A stretch of 64,000 nucleotides of DNA from Lachnospiraceae bacterium (GTDB lineage: Bacteria > Bacillota > Clostridia > Lachnospirales > Lachnospiraceae). The translations under genes were made by a program, and so were the position numbers. The stretch lies in assembly GCA_009774175.1 (NCBI GenBank), contig VSNG01000019.1, positions 1 to 64,000 of the forward strand. The letters run 5' to 3'. The notes under the pieces are model-generated. The model was not told the DNA's origin. It searched no databases and was given only the letters and a program-made list of their open reading frames with translations. Of the stretch, positions 36,696 to 45,685 are shown piece after piece; position 1 is the first letter of the stretch; every line of letters begins with the position of its first letter.

Positions 36696-37554
36696 GACAA
36701 GAACCTGCGGGCTGATCGGAAACCCGGTGGAGCACACTCTTTCTCCGATTATACATAATACGCTAGCGGAACTGTTCGGGCACAATCTGGTGTATGTGCC
36801 TTTTCCCGTAAAGGAAGGAGGGCTTGCAGAGGCTGTGGCCGGCGCTTCGGCGTTACAGTTATTGGGGCTCAATGTGACAGTCCCTTATAAAAGCGATGTG
36901 ATTCCCTTCCTGCGCAAGGTGGATTCTCTGGCGGCCTCCATCGGTGCGGTCAATACGCTGGTAAGCATTCCGGGCGGGTATAAGGGCTATAATACGGATA
37001 TGGAAGGGCTGTACCGCGCCATGATGACGGAAGGCATCAGGCTGGCGGACGAGGAGATCATTTTGCTGGGAGCCGGCGGCGCGTCCAGAGCGGTGGCATA
37101 TCTGTGCGCCGTAAAAGGGGCGAAGCGGGTTTATCTTCTGAACCGGACGGTGGACAGGGCAAAGCAGGTGGCGAAAGAGGTAAACGCTTCTGTGGAGCGG
37201 GAGGTAATTGTACCCGTGGCCCTTTCGGATTATGACAGTCTGCCGGAGCGGAAGCTTTTGGCCATACAGGGTACTTCCGTGGGGCTTTCCCCCCATGAGG
37301 ATCAGGCGGTGATTGAGGACGAAGCGTTTTATAGACGGGTGCACACGGGCTTTGACCTGATTTATTCGCCCTGGGAGACTCGATTCATGAAGCTGGTAAA
37401 GAAAAACGGCGGACAGGCTTACAACGGTCTGAAAATGCTGCTTTATCAGGGCGTGATTGCCTATGAGCTCTGGAACGGCGTGAAGGTGTCCGATCAGGAG
37501 GCGCAGATTGTTTACGATAAGCTGAAAGCCCGGTTTGCCGGCCCGTCGGACTGA
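36679..37554 (+). CDS. aroE: Shikimate dehydrogenase
   Basis: NADP-dependent reduction of 3-dehydroshikimate in the shikimate pathway. NPVEHTLSP near residue 14, NVTVPYK with the catalytic lysine near residue 64 and the nucleotide-binding GAGGASRAVAYLC are seen. The ATG at 36679 follows GGAGG at 36669-36673 and gives 291 residues. It forms a run with aroK and aroQ. Confidence 0.94.
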   Translation: MEINGKTRTCGLIGNPVEHTLSPIIHNTLAELFGHNLVYVPFPVKEGGLAEAVAGASALQLLGLNVTVPYKSDVIPFLRKVDSLAASIGAVNTLVSIPGGYKGYNTDMEGLYRAMMTEGIRLADEEIILLGAGGASRAVAYLCAVKGAKRVYLLNRTVDRAKQVAKEVNASVEREVIVPVALSDYDSLPERKLLAIQGTSVGLSPHEDQAVIEDEAFYRRVHTGFDLIYSPWETRFMKLVKKNGGQAYNGLKMLLYQGVIAYELWNGVKVSDQEAQIVYDKLKARFAGPSD

Positions 37555-37616
37555 CAAAGGCATGAAAGCAGCCGGGGAAAAACAGAGGGCAAAAGATAAG
37601 GAAACGGTGAGAATAC

Positions 37617-38123
37617 ATGGGAAACGTAATACTGATCGGGTTTATGGGGAGCGGTAAGACGACGGTGGGTTTGAAACTGTCCTATCGTCTGCGCCGGACA
37701 GTTCTGGATACGGACAGGGAGATCGAGAAAGAAGAGAAAAGAACCATATCGGAGATTTTTGCCGCTGACGGCGAACCCTATTTCAGAGACCGGGAGACAG
37801 CGTGTCTGAAAAAGCTGACGGGAAGCGCAAATAACCAGATCATATCAGTGGGCGGCGGTTTGCCTCTGCGGGAGGAGAACAGGCGGCTTCTGCATGAGCT
37901 GGGCCAGGTTTTCTATTTGCGGGCAAAGGGGGAGACCATCTACGAAAGGGTGAAAAACGATACCACAAGACCGCTTTTGCAGGGGGGAGATCCACTGGCG
38001 AAAATACGGACGCTTCTGGAGGAAAGGGATCCGTTTTACATGGCGGCGGCGGATGTTGTGATTACGGTAGACGACAAGAGTTTTGAGCAGATTTTAAACG
38101 AGATAGAGGAGCATGTAAAATAA
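37617..38123 (+). CDS. aroK: Shikimate kinase
   Basis: ATP-dependent phosphorylation of shikimate. The P-loop GFMGSGKTTVG is at residues 7-17, followed by DTDREIE (substrate site), the FRDRE motif and SVGGGLPLREENR. At 168 residues it is a complete single-domain enzyme. Confidence 0.95.
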   Translation: MGNVILIGFMGSGKTTVGLKLSYRLRRTVLDTDREIEKEEKRTISEIFAADGEPYFRDRETACLKKLTGSANNQIISVGGGLPLREENRRLLHELGQVFYLRAKGETIYERVKNDTTRPLLQGGDPLAKIRTLLEERDPFYMAAADVVITVDDKSFEQILNEIEEHVK

Positions 38124-38156
38124 AGAGAAGGGACGCTTCGGCGTAAGGGTGAAAGT

Positions 38157-38588
38157 ATGAAAATACTGGTAATTAACGGGCCTAATTTAAATTTTCTCGG
38201 GATACGTGAGAAGAGTGTATACGGCACCCAGGATTATGACTGTCTGCTGCAGATGATTGCAGATAAGGGAAAAGAGACGGGCAGTACCATAGAAGTTTTT
38301 CAGAGCAATCACGAGGGTGCCATTATCGACCGTATCCAGGACGCCTATTTTGACGGTACGGAGGGGATCGTGATTAATCCGGGCGCGTTTACCCATTACA
38401 GCTATGCGATCAGGGATGCGCTGGCCAGCGTTACCATACCGAAGGTGGAGATACATATTTCCGACATCACGAAACGGGAAGAGTTCAGAAAGGTTTCGGT
38501 GACGGCGCCGGTCTGCGACAAACAGATTTATGGACAGGGACTTGCAGGGTATTTGCAGGCAATTGATCATATCTTAAATGTAAAGTGA
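38157..38588 (+). CDS. aroQ: Type II 3-dehydroquinate dehydratase
   Basis: Dodecameric dehydroquinase of the shikimate pathway. NGPNLNFLGIRE with the catalytic tyrosine region, SNHEGAIIDRIQ, NPGAFTHYSYAIRDAL and EIHISDI are all present. At 143 residues it has the family size. It completes a three-gene aro run. Confidence 0.95.
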   Translation: MKILVINGPNLNFLGIREKSVYGTQDYDCLLQMIADKGKETGSTIEVFQSNHEGAIIDRIQDAYFDGTEGIVINPGAFTHYSYAIRDALASVTIPKVEIHISDITKREEFRKVSVTAPVCDKQIYGQGLAGYLQAIDHILNVK

Positions 38589-38628
38589 CCATTTGGCCGG
38601 TGCGGCGCCATCTTTTTTTGAAAAGAGG

Positions 38629-38657
38629 TTGAAAAATAGACTTTTTTAGTATAAACT
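38629..38657 (+). promoter_or_regulatory. Probable promoter for efp
   Basis: TTGAAA (38629-38634), a 17-base spacer and TAAACT (38652-38657). An overlapping TATAAA at 38650 would have a 15-base spacer. It lies about 45 bases ahead of the start codon. Confidence 0.5.
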
Positions 38658-38700
38658 AGAAAAGAATTATATTTGTGAAAGCTTAGGAGGAGATAGAAGA

Positions 38701-39258
38701 ATGGTATCAGCGGGTGATTTCAGAAACGGCATTACCGTCGAGATGGAAGGTAATGTTTATCAGATAATTGAATTTCAGCATGTAAAACCGGGCAAGGGCG
38801 CAGCTTTTGTCAGGACGAAGCTGAAAAATATCATCAACGGCGGCGTAGTGGAAAAGAGCTTCCGGCCGACAGAGAAATTCCCTCAGGCACGCATTGACAG
38901 AAAGGACATGCAGTATTTATATTCGGACGGTGATCTGTTTAATTTCATGGATACGGAGACCTACGACCAGATCGCTTTAAATGCGGAGGCGGTAGGCGAC
39001 GCTCTGAAATTTGTGAAAGAGAACGAGATGGTTAAAATCTGTTCCTACAACGGCAACGTGTTTGCAATTGAGCCGCCGCTGTTCGTAGAGCTTGAGATCA
39101 CGGATACAGAGCCCGGCTTTAAGGGGGATACCGCCACAGGCGCGACCAAGCCCGCCATCGTAGAGACCGGCGCAAAGGTTATGGTGCCTCTGTTTGTGGA
39201 AAACGGCGAGAAGATCAAGATTGATACCAGAACAGGAGAGTATCTGTCCAGAGTATAA
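38701..39258 (+). CDS. efp: Translation elongation factor P
   Basis: Relieves ribosome stalling at polyproline stretches. KPGKGAAFVRTKLKN carries the conserved loop lysine near residue 32, and three beta-barrel domains follow, ending KIDTRTGEYLSRV. The length of 185 residues is standard. A GGAGG site precedes the ATG. It forms its own transcription unit between a promoter and a strong terminator. Confidence 0.97.
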   Translation: MVSAGDFRNGITVEMEGNVYQIIEFQHVKPGKGAAFVRTKLKNIINGGVVEKSFRPTEKFPQARIDRKDMQYLYSDGDLFNFMDTETYDQIALNAEAVGDALKFVKENEMVKICSYNGNVFAIEPPLFVELEITDTEPGFKGDTATGATKPAIVETGAKVMVPLFVENGEKIKIDTRTGEYLSRV

Positions 39259-39284
39259 AGACAGGCATACAGGTCAGAACCCAT

Positions 39285-39320
39285 AAGACAATACAGACAA
39301 GATTCTGTATTGTCTTTTCT
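39285..39320 (+). terminator. Strong terminator after efp
   Basis: A perfect 13-bp stem (39285-39297/39304-39316) with a 6-base loop is followed by a T-rich tract. The ribosome site of the next gene starts about 20 bases later. Confidence 0.9.
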
Positions 39321-39351
39321 TATGCCCGGAGAGAATGGGAAAGAGGAGAAT

Positions 39352-40239
39352 ATGGGATTTGAGACATTTACAGATACGATTGTGGATTTATTGCAGGAAA
39401 GAATGGGAGACGCCTACGAGATTAAAGTAATCCGCGTGACCAAGAACAATGATGTGGAGCTGACCGGGATTGCCCTTACCAGACAGGAGGACAGTATTTT
39501 TCCGACGATCTATCTGGAGGGACTCTATGAGGAATTTAAGGAGGGAGCGAGACTCAGTGCCCTTGCGGACAAAATCATTAACTGCCATGAGGAGCAGTCA
39601 ATGGCGCTGGAACTGGATATGGATTTTTTTCGCGATTTTGACAGGGTGAAGGACAGGATATTCTATAAGCTTGTCAGTTATGAAAAAAACAGGAAATTCC
39701 TGAAGGATACGCCCCATATAAACTGGAACGATCTGGCCGTTACTTTTTATTATGCCATGGAGAAAGAGGTGATGGAGGGAGGTTCTATTGCCATCAGAAG
39801 GCAGCATATGCTGATGTGGAAACAGAACGCGGAGTCCCTTTACCGGCTGGCGGCGCGAAATACAAAACGGGGTATGCCGGAGCTTTTGGTTTCCATGCGG
39901 GAGCTGGTTATGGAGCTGACAGGGGCATGGATACGGGATGAAGATGCGCTGCCCATGTATGTGCTGACGAATCGGGAAAAGCGCTTTGGCGCGGCCGCCA
40001 TGCTTTATTCGGAGCGGATCAGGGAGCTGGCGGAAAAGTTTGGAAGCGATCTTCTGATTCTGCCAAGCTCCGTGCATGAGGTGCTGCTCATTCCGGATGA
40101 CCGCTGTCGGGAATATTCCGTCTACAGACAGATGGTGGAGGAGGTCAACAGAACCCAGGTGGCGCCCGAAGAAGTGCTGTCTTACGGGTTGTACCGCTAT
40201 TGTCGCAGGGGTTCGAAAATTGAGGAAATTATTTCTTAG
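39352..40239 (+). CDS. DUF5688-type protein of unknown function
   Basis: Resembles a Lachnospiraceae family of unknown function that I know as DUF5688. It has no signal peptide or membrane helix. Recognisable segments are NNDVELTGIAL near residue 30, PTIYLEGLYEEFKEG, MDFFRDFDRVKDRI, a cluster ending GAAAMLYSERI and LPSSVHEVLLIPDD near residue 245. Related genes are often present in many copies per genome. The GAGGAG box supports the ATG at 39352, giving 295 residues. Confidence 0.7.
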   Translation: MGFETFTDTIVDLLQERMGDAYEIKVIRVTKNNDVELTGIALTRQEDSIFPTIYLEGLYEEFKEGARLSALADKIINCHEEQSMALELDMDFFRDFDRVKDRIFYKLVSYEKNRKFLKDTPHINWNDLAVTFYYAMEKEVMEGGSIAIRRQHMLMWKQNAESLYRLAARNTKRGMPELLVSMRELVMELTGAWIRDEDALPMYVLTNREKRFGAAAMLYSERIRELAEKFGSDLLILPSSVHEVLLIPDDRCREYSVYRQMVEEVNRTQVAPEEVLSYGLYRYCRRGSKIEEIIS

Positions 40240-40249
40240 ACGCGATTAC

Positions 40250-40278
40250 TTGACAAGATGGCCCGCTTGGAGTATGAT
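40250..40278 (+). promoter_or_regulatory. Promoter of the tRNA-Arg gene
   Basis: TTGACA (40250-40255), exactly 17 bases, TATGAT (40273-40278), 66 bases before the mature tRNA. A strong stable-RNA type promoter. Confidence 0.85.
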
Positions 40279-40343
40279 ACTAACGATGTAACAAAATTGT
40301 AACAAATTTTATGTGAACCTACAATGCTGTTATATCGAAGCGG

Positions 40344-40415
40344 GCACCCGTAGTCTAATGGATAAAACGTAGGCCTCCGACGCCTTTGATGCAGGTTCGA
40401 GTCCTGTCGGGTGCA
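40344..40415 (+). tRNA. tRNA-Arg(CCG)
   Basis: A full cloverleaf is readable: acceptor GCACCCG/CGGGTGC (40344-40350/40408-40414) with discriminator A, a D arm, anticodon stem AGGC/GCCT, loop CTCCGAC with anticodon CCG at 40377-40379, and T arm CAGG-TTCGAGT-CCTG. The outermost anticodon-stem pair is a T-T mismatch. The 3' CCA is not encoded. Confidence 0.93.
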
Positions 40416-40429
40416 TAGGGTATGGAACT

Positions 40430-40453
40430 TCCGGAGCAAATCAGCGCTCCGGA
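40430..40453 (+). other. Hairpin downstream of the tRNA
   Basis: TCCGGAGC (40430-40437) pairs perfectly with GCTCCGGA (40446-40453). No T-run follows, so it may mark tRNA 3' processing or be a weak terminator rather than a true Rho-independent one. Confidence 0.4.
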
Positions 40454-40495
40454 GATTCCCTGGCTTTTACCCTGGCCTGCAAATGGAGGAGTTTA

Positions 40496-41779
40496 ATGAA
40501 TACGTCAAATAATACCGTATTGGAATTTCTTAAGGCGAAATTTGATTCGCTGAAGAAATGGATGGTAAGATATTCGAAAATTGTTCTGCCAATTATTTTA
40601 GTTGTCTGTGTCGGCCTTACAATTGTGATAGCGGTTCAGGCGAATAAGAGAAAGGTGGAGCAGGAGAAAGCCGTGGTTGCGCCGGACGAAGGGTCAGAAG
40701 AGGACGGAACACTGATTAAAGTGCCGGACGTACCGCTGGAACAGGACGCCGTACCCGAGATTAACGAGTTGTTTCAATCTTACTATACGGCGATGGTGGA
40801 AGGCGACACGGATACTATGAGTAATCTGCTGTCTTACCTGAATGCCGAGGAAATCCTGAGAGCCAAGGAAACCAGCAGGTATCTGGAAGCTTTTTCTTCG
40901 CTGGAAGTGTATACGAAGCCCGGGCCCAAGGACAAAACATACATTGCCTATGTTTATGTGGATTTGAAGTTTTATGATTATGACAAGCCGATTCCGGGGA
41001 TGCGCACTTACTATGTATGCACCAATGAGGAAGATAAATTCTATATCAATAATAACGGCATCGAGAGCGATGAAGTGCTTCGTTATATTCGGGAGCTTCA
41101 TTTGCAGGAAGATGTTATTGACCTGAATAACAAGGTTGCTGCCGATTATAACGATATGGTTGCGGAAGATGGGAAGCTGCCGGATTTCCTCGTGGCTTTG
41201 AATGAAGAGATTGAGAAGAATGTAGGCGAGACGCTGGCTCACGCGGAGGAAAATAATAATTCCGGGGAGGAACCCGCACAGGAGGAGGGCGCCGATACGC
41301 CTGAGGAAACCGAAGAGACAGAGCCGGAAGTGGTAGTTACCAAGGTTAAGGCCATAGATGTGGTTAATATAAGAACTTCTGACAGCGAGACGGCGGATAA
41401 GCTGGGGAAGGCGGCTGTAGGAGACGAGTTCGAGCTCCTTGAGGAAAAAGGCAACGGCTGGAGCAAAATCCGATATAACGACGGCGACGCTTATATCAAG
41501 AGCGAATTTTTAGAGCCTTCTGAAACCCAGGCTGCATCCAATGAGGAGCAGGAGGAAGAAGAGGAACCGCAGCAGGCGGCTGCAAGCGCTACAACTAACG
41601 GTACGGTGACGGTTAAGGAAACCGTTAAGATTCGTAAGGGAGCGAGCACAAATTCGGATCAGCTTGCCACGGTTTATGCAGGAGATAAGCTTGAGGTAAT
41701 TATGAAACAGGCCGACGGCTGGACAAAGATCAAGTATGACGGTAACACAGCCTATGTGAAGTCGGATTATGTGGAATAA
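40496..41779 (+). CDS. Membrane-anchored protein with two SH3 domains
   Basis: No precise family is recognised. A cytoplasmic tail of about 27 residues precedes one membrane helix (about 28-48), an extracellular mixed alpha/beta domain (about 75-235) and two bacterial SH3 domains (about 284-337 with VNIRTSDSETADKLG; about 364-425 with VKIRKGASTNSDQLA), each preceded by an acidic Glu-rich linker. The layout suggests a wall-associated sensor or scaffold. It resembles the zinc-ribbon/SH3 protein at 34.4 kb in architecture but lacks the ribbons. Confidence 0.75.
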   Translation: MNTSNNTVLEFLKAKFDSLKKWMVRYSKIVLPIILVVCVGLTIVIAVQANKRKVEQEKAVVAPDEGSEEDGTLIKVPDVPLEQDAVPEINELFQSYYTAMVEGDTDTMSNLLSYLNAEEILRAKETSRYLEAFSSLEVYTKPGPKDKTYIAYVYVDLKFYDYDKPIPGMRTYYVCTNEEDKFYINNNGIESDEVLRYIRELHLQEDVIDLNNKVAADYNDMVAEDGKLPDFLVALNEEIEKNVGETLAHAEENNNSGEEPAQEEGADTPEETEETEPEVVVTKVKAIDVVNIRTSDSETADKLGKAAVGDEFELLEEKGNGWSKIRYNDGDAYIKSEFLEPSETQAASNEEQEEEEEPQQAAASATTNGTVTVKETVKIRKGASTNSDQLATVYAGDKLEVIMKQADGWTKIKYDGNTAYVKSDYVE

Positions 41780-41819
41780 CTGACCCGGAGATTAAAAATT
41801 GAAAAACAGGAAATACTGG

Positions 41820-41856
41820 ACAGATGAGAGAATATTGCTCTCATCTGTTTTGTTTT
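41820..41856 (+). terminator. Terminator after the double-SH3 gene
   Basis: A perfect 11-bp stem (ACAGATGAGAG/CTCTCATCTGT, 41820-41830/41838-41848) with a 7-base loop, then TTTTGTTTT. Confidence 0.9.
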
Positions 41857-41918
41857 ACGCGCATAAGCAGAACAACTATGTCAGCGAAGCAGACAATATG
41901 CAGAAAGGGGTAAACACG

Positions 41919-42350
41919 ATGAAACATGACGACGAGATGGTTTTAAAGGATATACAGAAAAATACGCAGATGGGAATGACAGCTATTGACACCATACTGG
42001 ACAAGATCGGAAACGACGAGTTTTCCATTACCTTGTCCAGACAGTCCCTGCACTATGCGGATATTCACAACAGAGCCCTGAACAGGATTTTGCAGCAGGA
42101 AGGGGAAGGGTATCGGAGCAGCCAGATCAGTGAAATGATGTTAAAGGGAAGCATTCATGCAAACACCGCCTTTAATATCAGCACGGAGCATCTGGCGGAA
42201 ATGATGATTCAGGGCAGCAACAGAGGCATTACCAGTATGTGGAAGAGCTTAAAGCATAACGGGCTGGCTGAAAAAGAGACTGTTGAGCTTGCAAAAGAGC
42301 TTATGGATTTTGAGGAGAAGAGTATAGAAGCGCTTAAAGAATATCTGTAG
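41919..42350 (+). CDS. Hypothetical helical protein
   Basis: I do not recognise the family. The 143-residue product is almost wholly alpha-helical in character, with no signal or membrane helix. It includes ITLSRQSLHYADIHNRALNRIL and repeated short MMLKGS/MMIQGS elements, which suggests a helical bundle. The longer open frame beginning at 41799 starts inside the upstream terminator; the ATG at 41919 has GAAAGGGG eight bases upstream. Confidence 0.7.
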   Translation: MKHDDEMVLKDIQKNTQMGMTAIDTILDKIGNDEFSITLSRQSLHYADIHNRALNRILQQEGEGYRSSQISEMMLKGSIHANTAFNISTEHLAEMMIQGSNRGITSMWKSLKHNGLAEKETVELAKELMDFEEKSIEALKEYL

Positions 42351-42468
42351 TGTTTCGGTGTGGTAAAGAATTTAGGGCTTCTGTTTGTATACATGTATTT
42401 TGGTATTATTGTAAAATTTGTCTAAAAAATCAAAAAAAATTTTTACACTTTAATCTGCTAAATCGCTC

Positions 42469-42497
42469 TTGTGGATTTTAATGTCACATACTATAAT
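42469..42497 (+). promoter_or_regulatory. Promoter of gdhA
   Basis: TTGTGG (42469-42474), 17 bases, TATAAT (42492-42497), 44 bases ahead of the start codon. An A/T-tract rich stretch (about 42420-42455) upstream may act as an UP element. Confidence 0.7.
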
Positions 42498-42540
42498 GAA
42501 ACGTGGTAATGCATACAAGCAAGAAGGAGGACATAAAGCA

Positions 42541-43887
42541 ATGTCATATGTTGATGAGGTTTATGAGTTAGTGGTAGCGAAAAACCCTGCGCAGCCGGAG
42601 TTCCATCAGGCCGTTAAGGAAGTGTTGGAGTCTCTTCGCGTTGTGATCGAAGCGAACGAGGAGGCATACAGAAAGGATGCGCTTTTAGAGAGACTTACCG
42701 TTCCCGAAAGAATCGTGCAGTTCCGCGTTCCCTGGGTGGACGATAAGGGGCAGGTGCAGGTGAACAATGGTTTCCGCGTGCAGTTTAACAGCGCGATTGG
42801 TCCCTACAAGGGAGGCTTACGTTTCCATCCGTCCGTAAACCTTGGCATCATCAAGTTCCTGGGCTTTGAGCAGATTTTTAAAAACTCTCTGACAGGCCTG
42901 CCGATTGGCGGCGGTAAGGGAGGATCCGATTTTGATCCCAAGGGCAAATCCGACAGGGAAGTAATGGCATTCTGCCAGAGCTTTATGACAGAGCTTTGCA
43001 AACATATCGGCGCAGATACCGACGTACCGGCAGGCGATATCGGTGTGGGCGGCCGCGAGATCGGTTTTATGTTCGGCCAGTATAAGAGAATCCGTAATCT
43101 TTATGAGGGCGTGCTTACCGGTAAGGGTCTTACTTACGGCGGTTCTCTTGCAAGAACCGAAGCTACCGGTTATGGACTGTTATACCTGACAGAGGAGATG
43201 TTAAAGTGCAACGGCAAGGATATTGCCGGTAAGACTATTGCAGTTTCCGGCGCGGGCAATGTAGCCATCTATGCGATCCAGAAGGCAATTCAGCTGGGCG
43301 GAAAGCCGGTTACCTGTTCCGATTCCACGGGCTGGATTTATGATCCCGACGGTATCGACGTAGCGACCCTGCAGGAGGTTAAGGAAGTAAAGCGCGCACG
43401 TCTGACAGAGTATGCGGCTAAGAGACCGAATGCAGAATATCATGAGAAGAAAAACGGCGAGCATGGCGTATGGAGCGTGAAGTGCGATATCGCTCTGCCC
43501 TGCGCGACACAGAACGAGCTGGATCTGGAAGATGCGAAGATGCTTGTGGCAAACGGATGCTTTGCAGTGGCGGAGGGCGCAAACATGCCTACCACCATGG
43601 AAGCAACAGAGTATTTGCAGAAGAACGGCGTGCTGTTCTGCCCCGGAAAGGCTTCCAACGCAGGCGGCGTGGCTACATCCGCACTGGAGATGAGCCAGAA
43701 CTCCGAAAGACTTTCCTGGACTTTCGAGGAGGTAGACTCCAAGCTGCAGGGCATTATGGTGAATATCTTCCATAATCTGGACGAGGCGTCTAAAAAGTAT
43801 GGTAAGGAAGGCGACTATGTTGCCGGCGCGAATATCGCGGGCTTCTTAAAGGTTGCCGAGGCCATGAAGGCGCAGGGGGTTGTGTAA
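42541..43887 (+). CDS. gdhA: Glutamate dehydrogenase (hexameric, NADP-type)
   Basis: Interconverts 2-oxoglutarate plus ammonium and glutamate. GPYKGGLRFHPSVN near residue 84, GGKGGSDFDPKGKSD with the catalytic lysine, and the Rossmann segment AVSGAGNVAIYA near 235 are present. The ATG at 42541 follows AAGGAGG and gives 448 residues, the usual size of the small hexameric class. Coenzyme preference is assumed from that class. Confidence 0.95.
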   Translation: MSYVDEVYELVVAKNPAQPEFHQAVKEVLESLRVVIEANEEAYRKDALLERLTVPERIVQFRVPWVDDKGQVQVNNGFRVQFNSAIGPYKGGLRFHPSVNLGIIKFLGFEQIFKNSLTGLPIGGGKGGSDFDPKGKSDREVMAFCQSFMTELCKHIGADTDVPAGDIGVGGREIGFMFGQYKRIRNLYEGVLTGKGLTYGGSLARTEATGYGLLYLTEEMLKCNGKDIAGKTIAVSGAGNVAIYAIQKAIQLGGKPVTCSDSTGWIYDPDGIDVATLQEVKEVKRARLTEYAAKRPNAEYHEKKNGEHGVWSVKCDIALPCATQNELDLEDAKMLVANGCFAVAEGANMPTTMEATEYLQKNGVLFCPGKASNAGGVATSALEMSQNSERLSWTFEEVDSKLQGIMVNIFHNLDEASKKYGKEGDYVAGANIAGFLKVAEAMKAQGVV

Positions 43888-43902
43888 TAGAGTAGAGAGA
43901 GG

Positions 43903-43933
43903 CCCGGAGGCGTGATGCTTCCGGGTTTTTTTA
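43903..43933 (+). terminator. Terminator after gdhA
   Basis: CCCGGAGGC (43903-43911) pairs with GCTTCCGGG (43917-43925), with one internal G-T pair and a 5-base loop, followed by seven T residues. Confidence 0.88.
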
Positions 43934-44052
43934 TTGTCAGAATTTTCTAAAATATAATATAAATTTATGTCAGGTAAATATTTCATCTTTACAACCAAAC
44001 ACATGTTTGCTACCATGATAATATACTCGTCGACAGAGAGGAGGTGAAGGAA

Positions 44053-44352
44053 GTGGAAGAGAACGCTCAGAGCGGTGTGCTGGTAAACGGGCAGGTGAAT
44101 ATTCCGATTCAGATGGTGTCGCTGACAGACCGGGATGGAAGAATAACGCCGCTGTGGTTCCGACTGGAAACGCAGGATCATCAGGTCAGGATGTATCGGA
44201 TTGAACAGATTGTATCCCGGGACGAAAAGAAGTATGTGGGGGTACGCGAGAAACAGTTTGTCTGCAAAATCACGCTTGGAAAAAGTACGAAAACGCTTGA
44301 AATGCGTTACAGCGTAGAGACCCAGAAGTGGCGGATCTTCCAATTCCTGTAA
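44053..44352 (+). CDS. Small conserved-looking protein paired with a Y-family polymerase
   Basis: Hypothetical protein of about 99 residues, rich in beta strands, with no membrane segment (QVNIPIQMVSLTDRDGRITPLWFRLE, KTLEMRYSVETQKWRIFQFL). It is placed like the YolD-type accessory proteins found ahead of Y-family polymerases in Firmicutes but does not clearly look like YolD. The GAGAGGAGG box suits GTG 44053 better than GTG 44044. Its 3' end overlaps the polymerase gene by 25 bases, so the two are probably coupled. Confidence 0.6.
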   Translation: MEENAQSGVLVNGQVNIPIQMVSLTDRDGRITPLWFRLETQDHQVRMYRIEQIVSRDEKKYVGVREKQFVCKITLGKSTKTLEMRYSVETQKWRIFQFL

Positions 44353-45644
44353 CGGTGGGAAAGTATGTGTTTCATATAGATGTCAACAGCGCCTTTCTTT
44401 CCTGGACCGCGGTATACCGTGTGAATGTGCTGGGAGAGAAGGAGGATATCAGACGGATACCGAGTATTGTAGGCGGGGATCAGGAAAAACGCCACGGCAT
44501 TGTTCTTGCAAAGAGTACCCCGGCTAAGAAATATGGAATCCAGACAGGGGAGCCGGTAGCATCAGCCAGGAGGAAATGTCCCGGACTGGTGATAGTGCCG
44601 CCGGATTACGGGCTGTATGTCAAGTCATCCAGAGCGTTTATTAAAATATTACAGGAATACAGCGACAACGTGATTCAGTACAGCATTGACGAGGCGTGGG
44701 TGGTATTGGAAGGGTTTGAGAAGCTGTATGGCCGTGATCAGATGGTGAATCTGGCCTGTGAATTGAAGGACAGGATCAGGGAGGAGCTCGGATTTACGGT
44801 AAATGTGGGTGTATCCGATAATTTCCTTCTGTCAAAGATGGCAGGTGATTTTTCCAAGCCGGATAAGGTACATACTCTGTTTCCAGAAGAAATAGAAGAG
44901 AAAATGTGGCCCCTTCCCGTATCCGATTTATTTCTGGCGGGGCGGGCGACAGTTGCCAGCCTGCATGAGGTGGGGATACGGACGATTGGGGAACTGGCGC
45001 AGGCGGATGAAGGAATGATCCGCTCCCGGCTGAAAAAGCACGGACAGACCATACAGGGCTTTGCAAGAGGCCATGATCTGGAGCCAGGCATGATTTCCCA
45101 TGAAGCCAATAAAGGCTATGGCAACAGCATGACGGCTCCTGTGGATGTGGTGACAGAGGAATATGCAAGGCATTTACTGCTTTCTCTTTGCGAAACAGTG
45201 GGAACAAGGCTCAGAAACGACGGCGTAATGATCGGTGTGGTCAGCGTGCATCTGACAACCTTTGAATTTAAACGGATGAACAGGCAAATGCAGTTGGATT
45301 CCCCAACCAATATTACGGAAGAAATATACGAGGCGGCCTGCCTGCTTTTTAACGGACTATGGGATAAGAAAACGCCCCTTCGGCAGTTGGGGGTTCACAC
45401 CTCCAAGGTGCAGGAGACGGCCGCCCGTCAGTATAGTATTTTTGACAGTGAGAAAACTGATAAACTGGAAAAGCTGGACAAGGCGGTGGATCAGGTTCGC
45501 GGGAAATACGGAGAAGATGCCATTTTCCGGGCCAGCTTCCTGAAAGGAAATGTATCCCATATGAGCGGCGGATTGAATAAAGAAAGGCGCAGCGGGGTTA
45601 CATTAGGAATAGATATGGAAAATGAAAAAGTCAGGGATATATAA
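44328..45644 (+). CDS. Y-family DNA polymerase (DinB/UmuC/UvrX-like)
   Basis: Translesion DNA polymerase. Active-site carboxylates are in HIDVNSAFLSW near residue 18 and YSIDEAWVVLEG near residue 122. SWTAVYR in place of the usual DinB sequence suggests the clostridial UvrX/UmuC-like branch rather than true Pol IV. A C-terminal little-finger domain follows (about 265-400). No clear ribosome site is seen at GTG 44328 or GTG 44355; translation probably depends on coupling to the upstream gene. No LexA box was seen. Confidence 0.85.
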   Translation: MADLPIPVTVGKYVFHIDVNSAFLSWTAVYRVNVLGEKEDIRRIPSIVGGDQEKRHGIVLAKSTPAKKYGIQTGEPVASARRKCPGLVIVPPDYGLYVKSSRAFIKILQEYSDNVIQYSIDEAWVVLEGFEKLYGRDQMVNLACELKDRIREELGFTVNVGVSDNFLLSKMAGDFSKPDKVHTLFPEEIEEKMWPLPVSDLFLAGRATVASLHEVGIRTIGELAQADEGMIRSRLKKHGQTIQGFARGHDLEPGMISHEANKGYGNSMTAPVDVVTEEYARHLLLSLCETVGTRLRNDGVMIGVVSVHLTTFEFKRMNRQMQLDSPTNITEEIYEAACLLFNGLWDKKTPLRQLGVHTSKVQETAARQYSIFDSEKTDKLEKLDKAVDQVRGKYGEDAIFRASFLKGNVSHMSGGLNKERRSGVTLGIDMENEKVRDI

Positions 45645-45685
45645 AGTGACAGGAAAAGTTTGATAGAGGAGCAGGAAGGAAAGTT

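Noticed and set aside
40344..40415. tRNA-Arg as an integration site for a mobile island
   Set aside because: No integrase gene and no repeated copy of the tRNA 3' end were found to the right; the following genes look chromosomal.
40430..40453. Perfect 8-bp hairpin after the tRNA as a Rho-independent terminator
   Set aside because: There is no T-rich tract after it; it was listed only as a hairpin.
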